In this document: one piece after another, positions 34,495 to 43,485 of the stretch
Layout: every line of letters starts with the position of its first letter
Position numbering within the stretch: the first letter of the stretch is position 1
Source: JAIVJN01 sp036732565
GTDB taxonomy: Bacteria; Acidobacteriota; Vicinamibacteria; Vicinamibacterales; UBA2999
NCBI GenBank assembly: GCA_036732565.1
Contig: DAINCF010000004.1
Location: forward strand, 1 to 46,087
DNA: 46,087 bases
Reading direction: 5' to 3'
Notes under the pieces: model-generated
Seen by the model: the letters and a program-made list of their open reading frames with translations, nothing else
Told to the model about the DNA's origin: nothing
The model's database searches: none
Made by a program: the position numbers and the translations under genes

Positions 34495-35601
34495 ATGAAC
34501 GGAGCACTTGTGTCTGCTGTTTCCGCGTACACCGCCCATCGGGAATGGGCCACCAGGCCACCCGACGAACGGTACTCCAGCGTCGCGGCGCTCTATGACG
34601 CCGCACGCAGCCGTCGCGCGCGCATCGATGCGCGCGCGATCGACACGATCGACCTTCGGACCGAGGCCGTCGCCTCCGATGCGCTCGTACTCAATGACGC
34701 ATCCGGCATTCGACTCGGACTGACGCACTGGAGCTTCGAGCAGCTGGCCGGCATCGCCGGTGGCCCGCCGAAGTACCTCCGGACACTGCCCGCGCCGATC
34801 GCGTCTGACGCGATCAACTTCGGGCTTCGGCGTCAACGGCGCGACGAGCACCAGCTCTTCGTCGAATGTGACGTTCCGCGGACGGTCCACGCGATCACCT
34901 CGACGAGGTACGCCAGGGTCCACCACGACGAGCTGGCCGGCCGGGTGCTCGACCTCATGGCTGCACACCCTGCCTGGCAGTTGCCGCTCGGCTACAAGGA
35001 CGGCGTCTTCGGTGCCGAACGGGTTCCGTCCGGTGCCTATCTGGGAGATCGGGACATGTTCCTCTTCCTCGTCGATGGCAATCGCGACCTCGAGGATCCG
35101 AGTGATCACACCCAGGCCGGCCTGTTTCGCGGGTTCATCCTCCGGAACAGCGATGTGGGCGCCGCTGCCTTGACCCTCGATGTGTTCCTCTTTCGTGCCG
35201 TTTGCGCGAATCATCTCATTTGGGGGTTTCAGCACGTGGCCGGCTTCCGGCGCCGCCACGTGGGGACGTCGATTCAGGACGCGTGGACGACCTCACTCGA
35301 GGGAATCCGTGCGGCCCTCGACGCCGACCCGTCCGTCGATCGCACCGTGCTCCTGCGGGCTACGACTCAGGAGCTCGGTCCGACGCGCGAGGCGGTGATC
35401 GACGCGGTCACTCAGCGAGTCGACCTGTCGGTCAAGCAGGCCACGGAGGCGTACACGCTTGCGGAACAGTACGAGTCGAATCCTCGTTCGTTGTGGGGCT
35501 ACGTGCAGGGACTGACGCGAGTCAGCCAGCGCACGCCCTGGCAGGACGGACGCTTCGCTCTCGATCGCGCCGCTGGTCGTCTCCTGACCCTCGTGCATTG
35601 A
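34495..35601 (+). CDS. DUF932 phage/plasmid-like protein
   Basis: A 368-residue protein with the DUF932 pattern: LTHWSFEQLAGIAGGPPKYLRTLP near residue 80, ITSTRYARVHHDELAGRVLD, GDRDMFLFLVDGN, LFRGFILRNSDVGAAALTLDVFLFRAVCANHLIWG (conserved core, listed by its ends) and a helical C-terminus. These proteins are common on plasmids and conjugative elements; the biochemical role is unclear. ATG 34495 follows AAGGAGCACACCC; the frame stays open to 34441. A strong hairpin follows. Confidence 0.82.
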   Translation: MNGALVSAVSAYTAHREWATRPPDERYSSVAALYDAARSRRARIDARAIDTIDLRTEAVASDALVLNDASGIRLGLTHWSFEQLAGIAGGPPKYLRTLPAPIASDAINFGLRRQRRDEHQLFVECDVPRTVHAITSTRYARVHHDELAGRVLDLMAAHPAWQLPLGYKDGVFGAERVPSGAYLGDRDMFLFLVDGNRDLEDPSDHTQAGLFRGFILRNSDVGAAALTLDVFLFRAVCANHLIWGFQHVAGFRRRHVGTSIQDAWTTSLEGIRAALDADPSVDRTVLLRATTQELGPTREAVIDAVTQRVDLSVKQATEAYTLAEQYESNPRSLWGYVQGLTRVSQRTPWQDGRFALDRAAGRLLTLVH

Positions 35602-35611
35602 CGCGGTAGTG

Positions 35612-35636
35612 GCCGTGCGGGCGTCGCCCGCACGGC
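35612..35636 (+). terminator. GC-rich hairpin after DUF932 gene
   Basis: GCCGTGCGGG pairs perfectly with CCCGCACGGC around a five-base loop, and an outer CGCGGT/ACCGCG stem (35602-35607 with 35645-35650) encloses it. It starts 11 bp after the DUF932 stop. No T-tract follows, but the position suggests an intrinsic terminator. Confidence 0.55.
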
Positions 35637-35877
35637 TCATTCCAACCGCGCAGTCCGACGCCGTCGGACGCCTTCCTCGCACGCGGCCTCGCCGCATGCC
35701 GTCGCCTCCGCTCACCAGAGCCGGGTCTTGCTCCATCCCGAGGTGTCGCCATGCGCCAGGTCACTCGCTCTGCATCCACGTTCACCTCATCCCGTCACGA
35801 CGGATCCCGTCGTCACGGCAGCGGCACTCGTGCGTCCGACGGATGGCGAGTCGCTGCGTCAACGAAAGGCACCAGCC

Positions 35878-36390
35878 ATGACTGTCAGAACACTCGCCGC
35901 CCGCGCCGCGATGTCCACCCACCGTGTCCGCGAACTGGTCTGCACCTACCGACCACTCAGGGAAGCCTCGGGCCACATCGTCGGGACATCCACACTGACG
36001 CTGAGCACGCCGAGCATCGCCATCGCCGCGTTGGCGCCACTGATTGCGGACCAGGTCGTCGAGGTCTTCGGCGTGGCATGCATGTCTACGCGACTACGTC
36101 TGCTTGCGTGGCACGTGCTCTCACGCGGAACTCGTTCGAGCACACCGATCTCGATGCCAGACGTCTTCGTTCCGGCGTGTCTCACGCCGGGGACAACCGG
36201 TTTGATCGTCGTGCACAACCACCCGAGCGGCGATCCCACACCGAGTGCCGAGGACGTCGCACTGACGAGACGACTCGTGAGTGCGGCAGCCATTCTCGAC
36301 ATGCCGCTGCCGGACCATCTGATCGTCGGCGAAGGCGAGCGCTACTACAGCTTCCGCGAGTCGGGAGCCATCAGCGCTCTCGCGCCCTGA
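35878..36390 (+). CDS. RadC-like JAB/MPN-domain protein
   Basis: A 170-residue protein. The metalloprotease-like JAMM signature is complete: VVHNHPSGDPTPSAEDV gives H-x-H, Ser and Asp at the expected spacing (about residues 112-125), and a Glu lies upstream in VVEVFGV. This is the RadC-type domain common on mobile elements; its molecular role is still unsettled. The helix-hairpin-helix part of full-length RadC is replaced by a short helix-turn-helix-like start (MTVRTLAARAAMSTHRVREL). ATG 35878 is chosen because it begins this fold; the long upstream open frame lacks a start signal. Confidence 0.85.
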   Translation: MTVRTLAARAAMSTHRVRELVCTYRPLREASGHIVGTSTLTLSTPSIAIAALAPLIADQVVEVFGVACMSTRLRLLAWHVLSRGTRSSTPISMPDVFVPACLTPGTTGLIVVHNHPSGDPTPSAEDVALTRRLVSAAAILDMPLPDHLIVGEGERYYSFRESGAISALAP

Positions 36391-36453
36391 ACCCGCACGC
36401 GCGTCCAGACACCGCCGGCCATCACGACTCGCGATCGTACGGCGCCGCTCGGC

Positions 36454-36509
36454 CCCGTCAAGCCTCGGCGCAAGGCGCCGACCCCGTTGGGGCTATCGGG
36501 CTTGACGGG
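36454..36509. other. Perfect three-way-junction inverted-repeat structure
   Basis: An 11-bp stem (36454-36464 with 36499-36509) directly encloses a 7-bp stem (36465-36471 with 36475-36481, loop AAG) and then a 4-bp stem (36482-36485 with 36489-36492, loop GTT). All pairs are canonical. It lies between the RadC-like gene and the next small gene. It could be a structured RNA, a compound terminator or a single-strand DNA fold used by the mobile element. Confidence 0.55.
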
Positions 36510-36590
36510 CGCCTGCGCGTCGCCAGTCCTGGCACTTACGTGATGGCCGGCAGGACTGCTCAGCACATCGACCCAGAAAGGAGAGAACCC

Positions 36591-36971
36591 ATGCGCACGA
36601 CCGCGGTCACCCCGCACGTCACGGTGGCGATCGGCCAACAGGTGCGGTTTTATCACGCCTACATCACGACGGCACCGGCCACGCTCGACGCGCCATCGAC
36701 GATGACGCTCTACGAATCCACGGTCAACGACCTGGCTGGCTTCGCCTTCGATCCGAACGGACTCGACACGTTCCGCCCCAGAACATCCGCGCGCTTGGTG
36801 CTCATCGACGCCGTCGAGCTCACCTGGCAACGCGCCCGCTACAGCGAGGGCGGGCACCAACTCGCGATGCCAGACAACGTGCTCGTCAGCCTGAACACGC
36901 TGGAGCTTTGGCTCTGGCAGCGCCTGAAGGCGCCGTTCACCGTGGATCCCGACTTCGCACGTGCCAGTTGA
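36591..36971 (+). CDS. Hypothetical protein of the accessory block
   Basis: A 126-residue soluble protein, acidic to neutral, with no membrane span or known motif. The stretch VAIGQQVRFYHAYITTAPATL and the helical C-terminus (SLNTLELWLWQRLKAP) can be seen but not assigned. ATG 36591 is supported by AAAGGAGAGAACCC directly upstream; the long frame reaching back to 35751 is mostly shadow of the RadC-like gene. It is followed 45 bp later by the second SpoVG-like gene. Confidence 0.68.
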   Translation: MRTTAVTPHVTVAIGQQVRFYHAYITTAPATLDAPSTMTLYESTVNDLAGFAFDPNGLDTFRPRTSARLVLIDAVELTWQRARYSEGGHQLAMPDNVLVSLNTLELWLWQRLKAPFTVDPDFARAS

Positions 36972-37016
36972 ACAACCGCACCGTCCGGACTGACGGCATT
37001 CACAAGGAGAAGAACC

Positions 37017-37343
37017 ATGGAGAGCACAGTTCGCACGACCGTTCGCATCCTGCCCAACGACCGCAACATCCCGCCCGGGAAGCTGGCCGACGCCGAGGTG
37101 CACTTCACCGGCGGCGAGCTGGATGGCCTCAAGCTGATTGGCTTCGCCGTCTGGCAGCGGCGCGACGGGAATGGTCGCAACGTGACGTTCCCCGCACGCC
37201 AATTCACCGTCCACGGCGAGCGCCGCAGCTTCTCGCTGCTACGTCCGGTGATGGACCCCAACGCCCAGGACCCCATCCGAGACGCCGTGTTGCGTGCATA
37301 CGTGGCAATGGAGGAACAGATGGGCGCCGCCAGCGCTTCCTGA
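37017..37343 (+). CDS. Small SpoVG-like protein, copy 2
   Basis: A 108-residue paralogue of the gene at 32743: VRILPNDRNIPPGKLADAEV, LIGFAVWQRR, GRNVTFPARQFTVHGERRS, IRDAVLRAY. The two copies share most of these blocks, so they arose by duplication and bracket the accessory block. A strong AAGGAGAAG precedes the ATG. A hairpin (37360-37383) follows. SpoVG relationship is tentative. Confidence 0.7.
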   Translation: MESTVRTTVRILPNDRNIPPGKLADAEVHFTGGELDGLKLIGFAVWQRRDGNGRNVTFPARQFTVHGERRSFSLLRPVMDPNAQDPIRDAVLRAYVAMEEQMGAASAS

Positions 37344-37359
37344 AGGACATGGCCGCCAG

Positions 37360-37383
37360 GCTGCCGCGCCAGAGTGCGGCAGC
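37360..37383 (+). terminator. Hairpin after second SpoVG-like gene
   Basis: GCTGCCGC pairs perfectly with GCGGCAGC across an eight-base loop, 17 bp after the stop. It has no T-tract. It may end the accessory transcript before the SIR2 gene. Confidence 0.45.
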
Positions 37384-37514
37384 CGAACGGCCAGCCGACA
37401 CGAGTCGCCGCGAGACCTTTCGTCTGACCTGACGTTGGTAGAATGCAGTCGGCCAGTGGCCTTCGCCGCCCAGGATGTCAGGCCCAGACGCGTCCGTGCT
37501 TGCCGGTAACCAGA

Positions 37515-39998
37515 GTGAGGCCCTACGTGGTCGATGTTGCGAGAGTCATTGCGCGAGTCCGAAGCCAGATGAGTCGCGGACAGCTCGTCCTGTTCACGGG
37601 CGCGGGCTTCTCAGGCGACGCTGGGACGCGATCTGGTGATCGGGTCCCTTCAAGTTCGGAACTGCGAGACCTTCTTCTGGGCATCGCGTATCCCGGCGAT
37701 CCTCTCGACGAGTCCGCGACTCTGGGCGACGCCTACGCCGTCGCTTTGAGGGCTGACCGGGCAGCGGTCGTCAACCTCTTAACCTCACGGCTCTCCATTC
37801 GGCCGGATTCCCTCCCTGCTTACTACAGACTCTATTTCTCGATGCCGTGGTATCGAGTGTATACGTTGAACCTCGACGACCTTGAGCTTGCTGCTGCGAA
37901 CCAATTCGATCTGCCGCGGCATCCGGTCGCGATTTCCGCAACGGCCATGGACGCCGGGGCCGCTCAGAGTACGACCGGTGGGGCATCACTCGAGATTGTG
38001 CACCTCAACGGGATGGTAGGTGGCAGGCCAGAGCATTTAACGTTCTCCGAGCAGCAGTACGCTGAGCGCAGTGCGATCCACGACTCGTGGTACGCCAGGT
38101 GCGCTGCTGACATCAGGTCGCGACCTGTGGTGTACGTTGGGACAACTCTTCATGAATCCGCCCTGTGGCACCACATCGAGATGCGAAGGCGGCAACGAGT
38201 GGAGACGGAGGTTCTGCCGCCCGGATCGGTGTTGGTAACCCCCAGCCTTTCGAGGGCGCGAGCTGACATACTCGGCGCCTTGAATGTCGACTGGCTTGAG
38301 TGTACTGGTGAGGCATTCGCGAGCGAGGTCCTTGCGGCCTTGACTGAGGAGGCGACGAAAGGGCATGTCTTCCTGAAGACCTACGACGCCAGTGTCGGCC
38401 GTCCCGGCCTCCCTCTCGTGAGCGAGCTGGCCACGGAACGACCGACACTTCAGACCGACTATCTCATCGGCGCGGAACCGCATTGGTCTGACCTGCTCTC
38501 CGGGCGCGCCATAGTGAGGAGCGGTGACGCGGCTTTGCTCGAGACGGCAACGGGTGTGCTCGATGGCGCCCTTCAGGGGACGGCGGTACTGATCACCGGG
38601 ACGGCTGGCTCGGGAAAAAGCACAACACTCATGAGACTGGCACTTGAGGTCTCCAACTCAGGGGTGCCAGTGTTGTGGATCGATCGGGATTCAACCGTCG
38701 CTCCAGGGCTACTGCGGAAGCGACTCAACGAGTTTGACGGCCCGTTGATGGTCGCGATCGACGACGCCGACACATTCGGGTATCAACTCGCTGTGATTCT
38801 GCGTGATTTTGTCCCGTCTCGTGAACGGCTGTTGGTTGCTTTCGCCGTGAGATCCGGAAAAGCCGACCATCTGCTCCAGCCGCTTGCCGCGGTCAAGGAC
38901 GTTAATGTGATGGAGACTGTCGTTCCAAACTTGACCGATGCCGACATCGACGGCCTCATCGCGGTGTTGGATCGGCACAGTAGACTTGGCATCCTGAAGG
39001 GCGCATCTGATAGTGCTAGAAAGCGGGCGTTCGCCGAGAAGGCGGGCCGTCAGCTGCTCGTGGCCATGATCGAAGCCACGTCAGGAGAGCGGTTCGAAGA
39101 GAAGGCCGTGCATGAACTGAATGAGCTTCAGGGCCTTCAACAGTTCTTGTACGCCGCCATTTCCGTTGTGACAACGCAGCGCCACTATCTTGCGAAGGAC
39201 GAGGCGATTCTCGCTTGCGTTGGCCTTCCTGGCGACTCGGTCGATGCATTGACCAAGCTGGTGGCGCGACACCTCGTCGTTGCGAACCCCCCGACATACC
39301 AACATCGCGCGAGGCACCGAGTGATCGCTGAGGTCGTTGCCGAGCAGCTCAGAAAGCAAGGGCAACTGCCACCTGTGCTGAAGGGCATCGTCAACGCGAT
39401 CGCCTCGAAAGTCGAGATGGGGAGCGATCGACGGGGCCGACTGTGGAGATTCCTTATTCGGTTGATCAATCACGACTACCTGTACACCGTGATTGGAATC
39501 AATGAGGCTCGTTCCATCTACGAGTCCGTGGAGGGGCTGCTGGCTGACGACTACCACTATTGGCTTCAGCGAGGCAGCCTCGAAGTCGAGCACGGAGATC
39601 TCCGTAGGGCAGAGATGTTTCTCAGCCAAGCACGGTCCCTAGCACAGGACGACTACCGCGTTGACACTGAGTACGCCTACCTCCTGCTGCGGAAGGCAAT
39701 AGAGGCACCCACAGATACGAGATCACCGCGGTGGATGGAAGAAGGCACCCAACTGCTTGAGGGTGTCATCGCTACCCGTGGCGAGCAAGACTCCTATTCG
39801 TTTCATGTTCTGGGGGCACAGGGCCTGTCTTGGGCGAGACGTGGGCCCCACTCGCTCGAGGAACGTCGCAGGTTACTGACGTACTACATGAACGTTGTGG
39901 CGCAGGGGCTCAAGAAGCACCCTCTCCAACGAGATCTGCTCCAGCTGCACGCTGACATCCGCCAAGACTACCTCGGAACAGCGGTTCCGGACCGATGA
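37515..39998 (+). CDS. SIR2-domain STAND-like NTPase (predicted antiphage defence)
   Basis: About 827 residues from GTG 37515 (open upstream to ATG 37443). Residues about 15-250 form a SIR2-like NAD-hydrolase domain: LVLFTGAGFSGDAG, TLNLDDLELAA (Asn and Asp of the active site) and VHLNGMVGG (His). A P-loop NTPase follows with Walker A GTAGSGKST (about 361-369) and Walker B LMVAIDDAD (about 411-419), in the style of STAND ATPases. The C-terminal part is helical and TPR-like (WLQRGSLEVEHGDLRRAEMF), a likely sensor. This layout is like SIR2-STAND (Avs5-type) defence proteins that deplete NAD on phage infection. It stands alone, with spacing and codon use different from the gene block before it. 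Confidence 0.85.
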   Translation: MRPYVVDVARVIARVRSQMSRGQLVLFTGAGFSGDAGTRSGDRVPSSSELRDLLLGIAYPGDPLDESATLGDAYAVALRADRAAVVNLLTSRLSIRPDSLPAYYRLYFSMPWYRVYTLNLDDLELAAANQFDLPRHPVAISATAMDAGAAQSTTGGASLEIVHLNGMVGGRPEHLTFSEQQYAERSAIHDSWYARCAADIRSRPVVYVGTTLHESALWHHIEMRRRQRVETEVLPPGSVLVTPSLSRARADILGALNVDWLECTGEAFASEVLAALTEEATKGHVFLKTYDASVGRPGLPLVSELATERPTLQTDYLIGAEPHWSDLLSGRAIVRSGDAALLETATGVLDGALQGTAVLITGTAGSGKSTTLMRLALEVSNSGVPVLWIDRDSTVAPGLLRKRLNEFDGPLMVAIDDADTFGYQLAVILRDFVPSRERLLVAFAVRSGKADHLLQPLAAVKDVNVMETVVPNLTDADIDGLIAVLDRHSRLGILKGASDSARKRAFAEKAGRQLLVAMIEATSGERFEEKAVHELNELQGLQQFLYAAISVVTTQRHYLAKDEAILACVGLPGDSVDALTKLVARHLVVANPPTYQHRARHRVIAEVVAEQLRKQGQLPPVLKGIVNAIASKVEMGSDRRGRLWRFLIRLINHDYLYTVIGINEARSIYESVEGLLADDYHYWLQRGSLEVEHGDLRRAEMFLSQARSLAQDDYRVDTEYAYLLLRKAIEAPTDTRSPRWMEEGTQLLEGVIATRGEQDSYSFHVLGAQGLSWARRGPHSLEERRRLLTYYMNVVAQGLKKHPLQRDLLQLHADIRQDYLGTAVPDR

Positions 39999-40049
39999 CC
40001 CTCACGCCGCATGGACGAGGTAGTGTCGAAAATCGTCCCTAACACCCAG

Positions 40050-40070
40050 CCAACGCCCAACGGGCGTTGG
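40050..40070. terminator. Nine-base-pair hairpin after the SIR2 gene
   Basis: CCAACGCCC pairs perfectly with GGGCGTTGG around AAC, 51 bp after the SIR2 gene stop. No T-tract follows on either strand. It is a plausible terminator. Confidence 0.5.
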
Positions 40071-40098
40071 CCTGGTCGGCACGTCTTCAGGCACGCCG

Positions 40099-40240
40099 CG
40101 ACTCGCTTCGCTCATCGCGAGCGGGCACGAATCCCTCTCCCCGACCAAATCGCCCGCGAGGCTTGGCTGCTCGCCAGGTCCCCAGGCACATCCCGACTCG
40201 CCTTCGGCTCGTCAGGAATGGGCACGAATCCCTGCCTCCC
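40099..40240. repeat. Two imperfect copies of a short hairpin-bearing repeat
   Basis: Copy 1 (about 40099-40140) and copy 2 (about 40194-40240) share CGACTCGC, a TTCG-loop stem, and the run GGGCACGAATCCCT. They lie about 95 bp apart in the same orientation. They look like a dispersed intergenic repeat. The GAATCCC part resembles a tRNA T-arm, but no tRNA folds here. Confidence 0.5.
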
Positions 40241-40530
40241 AGCAAACCCATCCGCAAGGCACACCCGTCCCTATTTCTATGAACGCAAGTTTCAAGGCAA
40301 AACTTACCGCCGCAGCATCTCGATCAAGGCCGTAAATGCGCCACTGCTGCGCCGGCTCGGGTAAGCACAAGAGGAATCGGGGAAGTCGACCGTGCGGGCC
40401 TCGCGTTCTTGCAGAGGATCACGCCCGACCGCACCTCGAGAACGGCACGTTCGAGCGCGTAGTAAAGTGCGGACCCGCGGTGCTAGCGTGGGGCAGCCGC
40501 TGGGCCTTACTCGCCGTCAATCTGCCAACC

Positions 40531-40558
40531 GTGTCAACGCCGACCGAAAATCTGACAG
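40531..40558. mobile_element. Possible insertion-sequence end remnant
   Basis: The run GTGTCAACGCCGACCGAAAA followed by TCTGACAG resembles the ends of IS21-type elements, where GTCAACGCCGA and AAAATTGAC-like blocks recur. No transposase is nearby. This is resemblance by eye only. Confidence 0.25.
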
Positions 40559-40769
40559 TTCCGTGGAGTGCGGTCAATCACTGACAGAGGAAATGCCCGA
40601 ACCCAGGGGGGAACCGAACCGGGTTCAAGGAAACAGCAACGCCTCGGCCTGTTCTTCCGCACCGGGGCGAGAAGTCGCCGGAGAGACGGTACGGCCGAAT
40701 ACACCGCGCGACGGGGAGTGTCGAGTCGAACGTCCCGATTCCGCAGAGGGCCGCATCTCGCGTGCGAAG

Positions 40770-43412
40770 CTACTCTCGTAGCGCTTGTATCGGATCAACC
40801 CTGGCGGCGCGCCGTAACGGGATCAGAGCCCCGACTGCAAAGACGGTTGAGATGAGCAGTGCGACCGCGACGTAGGTCGTCGGATCAGTCGGCGTCAATT
40901 CAAAGAGCATTGTTCGGAGCCCACCAGCCATGAGGGCTGCACCGCCGAGCCCGACAACGAGGCCCGCGAACAGCAGCAGCGCCGCTTGCCCCAGCACCAA
41001 TCTCGTGAGGTGTCGGCGTGACGCGCCAAGCGCCGCCCGGATGCCGATCTCTCGCGTTCGTCGTGCCACCGCATGCGCCAAGACCGCGAAGACGCCAAGT
41101 GCCGCGAGTGTGAGCGCAATGGCAGCGAACACGTTCAAGAGGAGCGCGTAGAGACGCGACCTAGCGAGGGAATCGCCCATCAGTTGCGCCGTCGTCGCGA
41201 CGCGTTCCATCGCCAGGTTGGGATCGGCCTGCCGCAGAGACTTCAAGATCAGGAGTGGCAGTACGGCGGGATCGCCGCTCGCGCGCACGGCAAACGACAT
41301 GCGTGGGCCGCCCACGAGCAGATCCGGCGCCTGCCGAAAGTCGACGAAGATCTGCGGATCTGGCTCCTGATCGAGTCCGAAGCGACGGACGTCTTCCACA
41401 ATCCCCACGATCTCCCACGGTTCGCGACCAACCGCGTAGAGTTGGTGACCGATCGGATCGTCCCAGACCTCTCCACTTTCAGCAAGGGAGCGGTTGATGA
41501 TCATCACGCGCGACCCGACAGCGCTGTCGGTGTCCCGCAGACCCCGTCCCGCGATTATTCGAGTGCCCATCGCCTCGAGAAATCCGTGACTCACCGCCCG
41601 CGCATTCGGCGTTTCGGGTGGAAGCTTCGCGGCAAAGTCCGGAGGATCCGGTCGTGGACCGCGAGGCGGATCCGGCGACATGCGGAGGCGAACGACACTG
41701 AGCGTCCGTGTCATCGGTAGGGCTTGCGAATAGCCCACAGCGCTCACTCCCGGGATGCGGCCGATTGCCGCGGCGAGGTGATCGTACTTTGCCAGAAGTT
41801 GCGCCGCCTCAGGAGGAGCGAGTAATGGTGAGGACCGTGCCTGTTGCTGCGTGTCACGGAGTTGGAAGGTCAGCACACGGACCGTGTCGTACCCGGGGTC
41901 CGTGCTCGCAAGGTTGACGAGCGTACGTAGCAGTAGTCCCGCACCGACCAGGAGCATCGTTGCCATCGCGACTTGGGCCGCGACGAGCAGTCCATGAAAC
42001 CGCTGTGGCCCGAAAAGATTGAAACCACCTTCAGAGGAGGTGTGGTGGCCCTGAAGGAATTGAACTCGGCCGCGGGCATGACGCCATACTGGCATCGCGC
42101 CGATCATCAAGGCCACGAACATCGCCGCGGTCCCCGTGAACATCAATGCGTCGGTGTCAACCTGCACGGCACCGACCCGCGGGACGCCGCCCGCAATGCC
42201 GAGGTCGAGGCGCGGCACGGCAATCCCGACGACTTGCACCAGACGTGTGCCGGCGATCGCAATCATCAGGCCCAGCGTGGCACCCACCAAGGCCACGATT
42301 GCGCTCTCGGCCAACAACAGCGTGGCAAGGCGCGTGACACTCGCCCCTAATGCCGCGCGAACGGCCAGCTCACGTTGGCGCCACGTGGTGCGTGCCAGCG
42401 TCAAGTTCGCGACATTCGCGCAGCCGATGAGCAGGAGAACCACCACTCCCAGCATCAATATCTGGACGCCACGCCGAACGGGCCCGACGAGCTGATCCTG
42501 CACGGTAACGACTGTGAACTCAGCTCGAGGCAAAGGAGAAGGCGCTGCGAGACGCTCGCGAGGAGGCGCTGGCGTTGCCCCGCGACGACCGGGTGTCTGC
42601 GGCGGCGGAGGCGGTGGCGGTGGCGTCCCGGCGAAGGGGATTCTTCCTGCCATCGACGCCTGCGTATCGAGACCGAGCCGGTGCTGATTGATGATGCTGG
42701 TGACCTCGAGAGCCGCTTCTTCCAGCGTCGCACCGTCCGCGAGTCTAGCGATGACGGGCCGAACACCTCTGACTGTCACTGGTGCCGAGAACGGTGTCCA
42801 GATCTGGGCCGGCGTCTCCGGGGGAAACTCGAAACCTCGCGGCATCACCCCGATCACGGTGTGATCTCGCCCATCGATTGAGACGATGTCACCAATGACG
42901 TCTGTGCGAGCCTCGAAGCGGCCCTGCCAAATAGCGTGGCTGAGGACGACGACGGCTTGACCACCGCCCTTCTCATCATCCGGGTCGACCGTTCGGCCGA
43001 GGAGCGGCGGAACGGCAAGCATCTCGAAAAGCGCCGCACCCGCGCGCGTGGCCTCAACGCCAACGACCGTCCCGCGCGTTGCCAGTGTGGCGGTCGTGAG
43101 CTCGTACGGCGCGATGTGAGATAGCGATCTGGCGCGGACACGAACGACGTCCATTTCGGTCAGCTCCATGCCGCCCCCCGCTCGCAGCCGGACGCTGGTC
43201 GGCGCATTCTCGCCGATGCGCTCGATGACCCGAGTAAGACGCGCAGCGTCCTTGTAAGGCAAAGGACGCAGGAGGATGCCGTTCACGACGGAGAACATCG
43301 CCGTCGTGGGACCGACCGCAACGGCGACTGTCAGCGCCGCAGCAATCGTGAACCCTGGACTTCTAGCCAGGGAGCGAACCGCGTATTTCAGGTCGCAAGC
43401 AACGTTCGACAT
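40770..43412 (-). CDS. ADOP-type ABC transporter permease (MacB/FtsX-like)
   Basis: An 880-residue orphan permease. The N-terminus DLKYAVRSLARSPGFT is the ADOP signature, followed by one span (about 20-40). A periplasmic MacB-like core domain, three spans near 335-450, a second periplasmic core, and the C-terminal FtsX domain with three spans (around 760-860) and the AVARRTREIGIRAALGA motif follow. No ATPase is linked. This duplicated MacB-like family is expanded in Acidobacteriota. ATG 43412 is preferred to the longer frame from 43493 because GGAG lies seven bases upstream and the ADOP motif follows. It is probably a host or cargo gene, not part of conjugation. A long low-complexity PPPPPPQTPG loop is also present. 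Confidence 0.9.
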   Translation of the reverse strand: MSNVACDLKYAVRSLARSPGFTIAAALTVAVAVGPTTAMFSVVNGILLRPLPYKDAARLTRVIERIGENAPTSVRLRAGGGMELTEMDVVRVRARSLSHIAPYELTTATLATRGTVVGVEATRAGAALFEMLAVPPLLGRTVDPDDEKGGGQAVVVLSHAIWQGRFEARTDVIGDIVSIDGRDHTVIGVMPRGFEFPPETPAQIWTPFSAPVTVRGVRPVIARLADGATLEEAALEVTSIINQHRLGLDTQASMAGRIPFAGTPPPPPPPPQTPGRRGATPAPPRERLAAPSPLPRAEFTVVTVQDQLVGPVRRGVQILMLGVVVLLLIGCANVANLTLARTTWRQRELAVRAALGASVTRLATLLLAESAIVALVGATLGLMIAIAGTRLVQVVGIAVPRLDLGIAGGVPRVGAVQVDTDALMFTGTAAMFVALMIGAMPVWRHARGRVQFLQGHHTSSEGGFNLFGPQRFHGLLVAAQVAMATMLLVGAGLLLRTLVNLASTDPGYDTVRVLTFQLRDTQQQARSSPLLAPPEAAQLLAKYDHLAAAIGRIPGVSAVGYSQALPMTRTLSVVRLRMSPDPPRGPRPDPPDFAAKLPPETPNARAVSHGFLEAMGTRIIAGRGLRDTDSAVGSRVMIINRSLAESGEVWDDPIGHQLYAVGREPWEIVGIVEDVRRFGLDQEPDPQIFVDFRQAPDLLVGGPRMSFAVRASGDPAVLPLLILKSLRQADPNLAMERVATTAQLMGDSLARSRLYALLLNVFAAIALTLAALGVFAVLAHAVARRTREIGIRAALGASRRHLTRLVLGQAALLLFAGLVVGLGGAALMAGGLRTMLFELTPTDPTTYVAVALLISTVFAVGALIPLRRAARVDPIQALRE

Positions 43413-43485
43413 CCCAATCTCCTTCGCCGTATCGTCGGAGAGACTCCACAACGTCGCACTATCGCCTACCGGCCACTGGCGTGTC

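Larger units (their letters stand above)
39999..40769. other. Gene-poor stretch with repeats and mobile-element debris
   Basis: About 770 bp with no convincing gene. It holds a hairpin (40050-40070), two copies of a short GACTCG...GGGCACGAATCCC unit (40099-40240), and a stretch resembling an insertion-sequence end near 40531. An open frame at 40011-40364 has no recognisable start or family; its end (FYERKFQGKTYRRSISIKA) might be a transposase or integrase scrap. Confidence 0.5.

Noticed and set aside
35751..36590. Long upstream extension of the small gene at 36591
   Set aside because: It overlaps the RadC-like gene in another frame, is Arg/His-rich, and the strong ribosome site lies at 36591 instead.
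40121..40146. tRNA 3' end (T-arm-like GGGCACGAATCCC with a later ACCA)
   Set aside because: No anticodon or D arm folds upstream, the T-loop lacks TTC, and the same core recurs about 95 bp away as a repeat.
40011..40364. A 117-codon plus-strand open frame
   Set aside because: It spans the hairpin and both repeat units, has no ribosome site, and only its last residues look protein-like.
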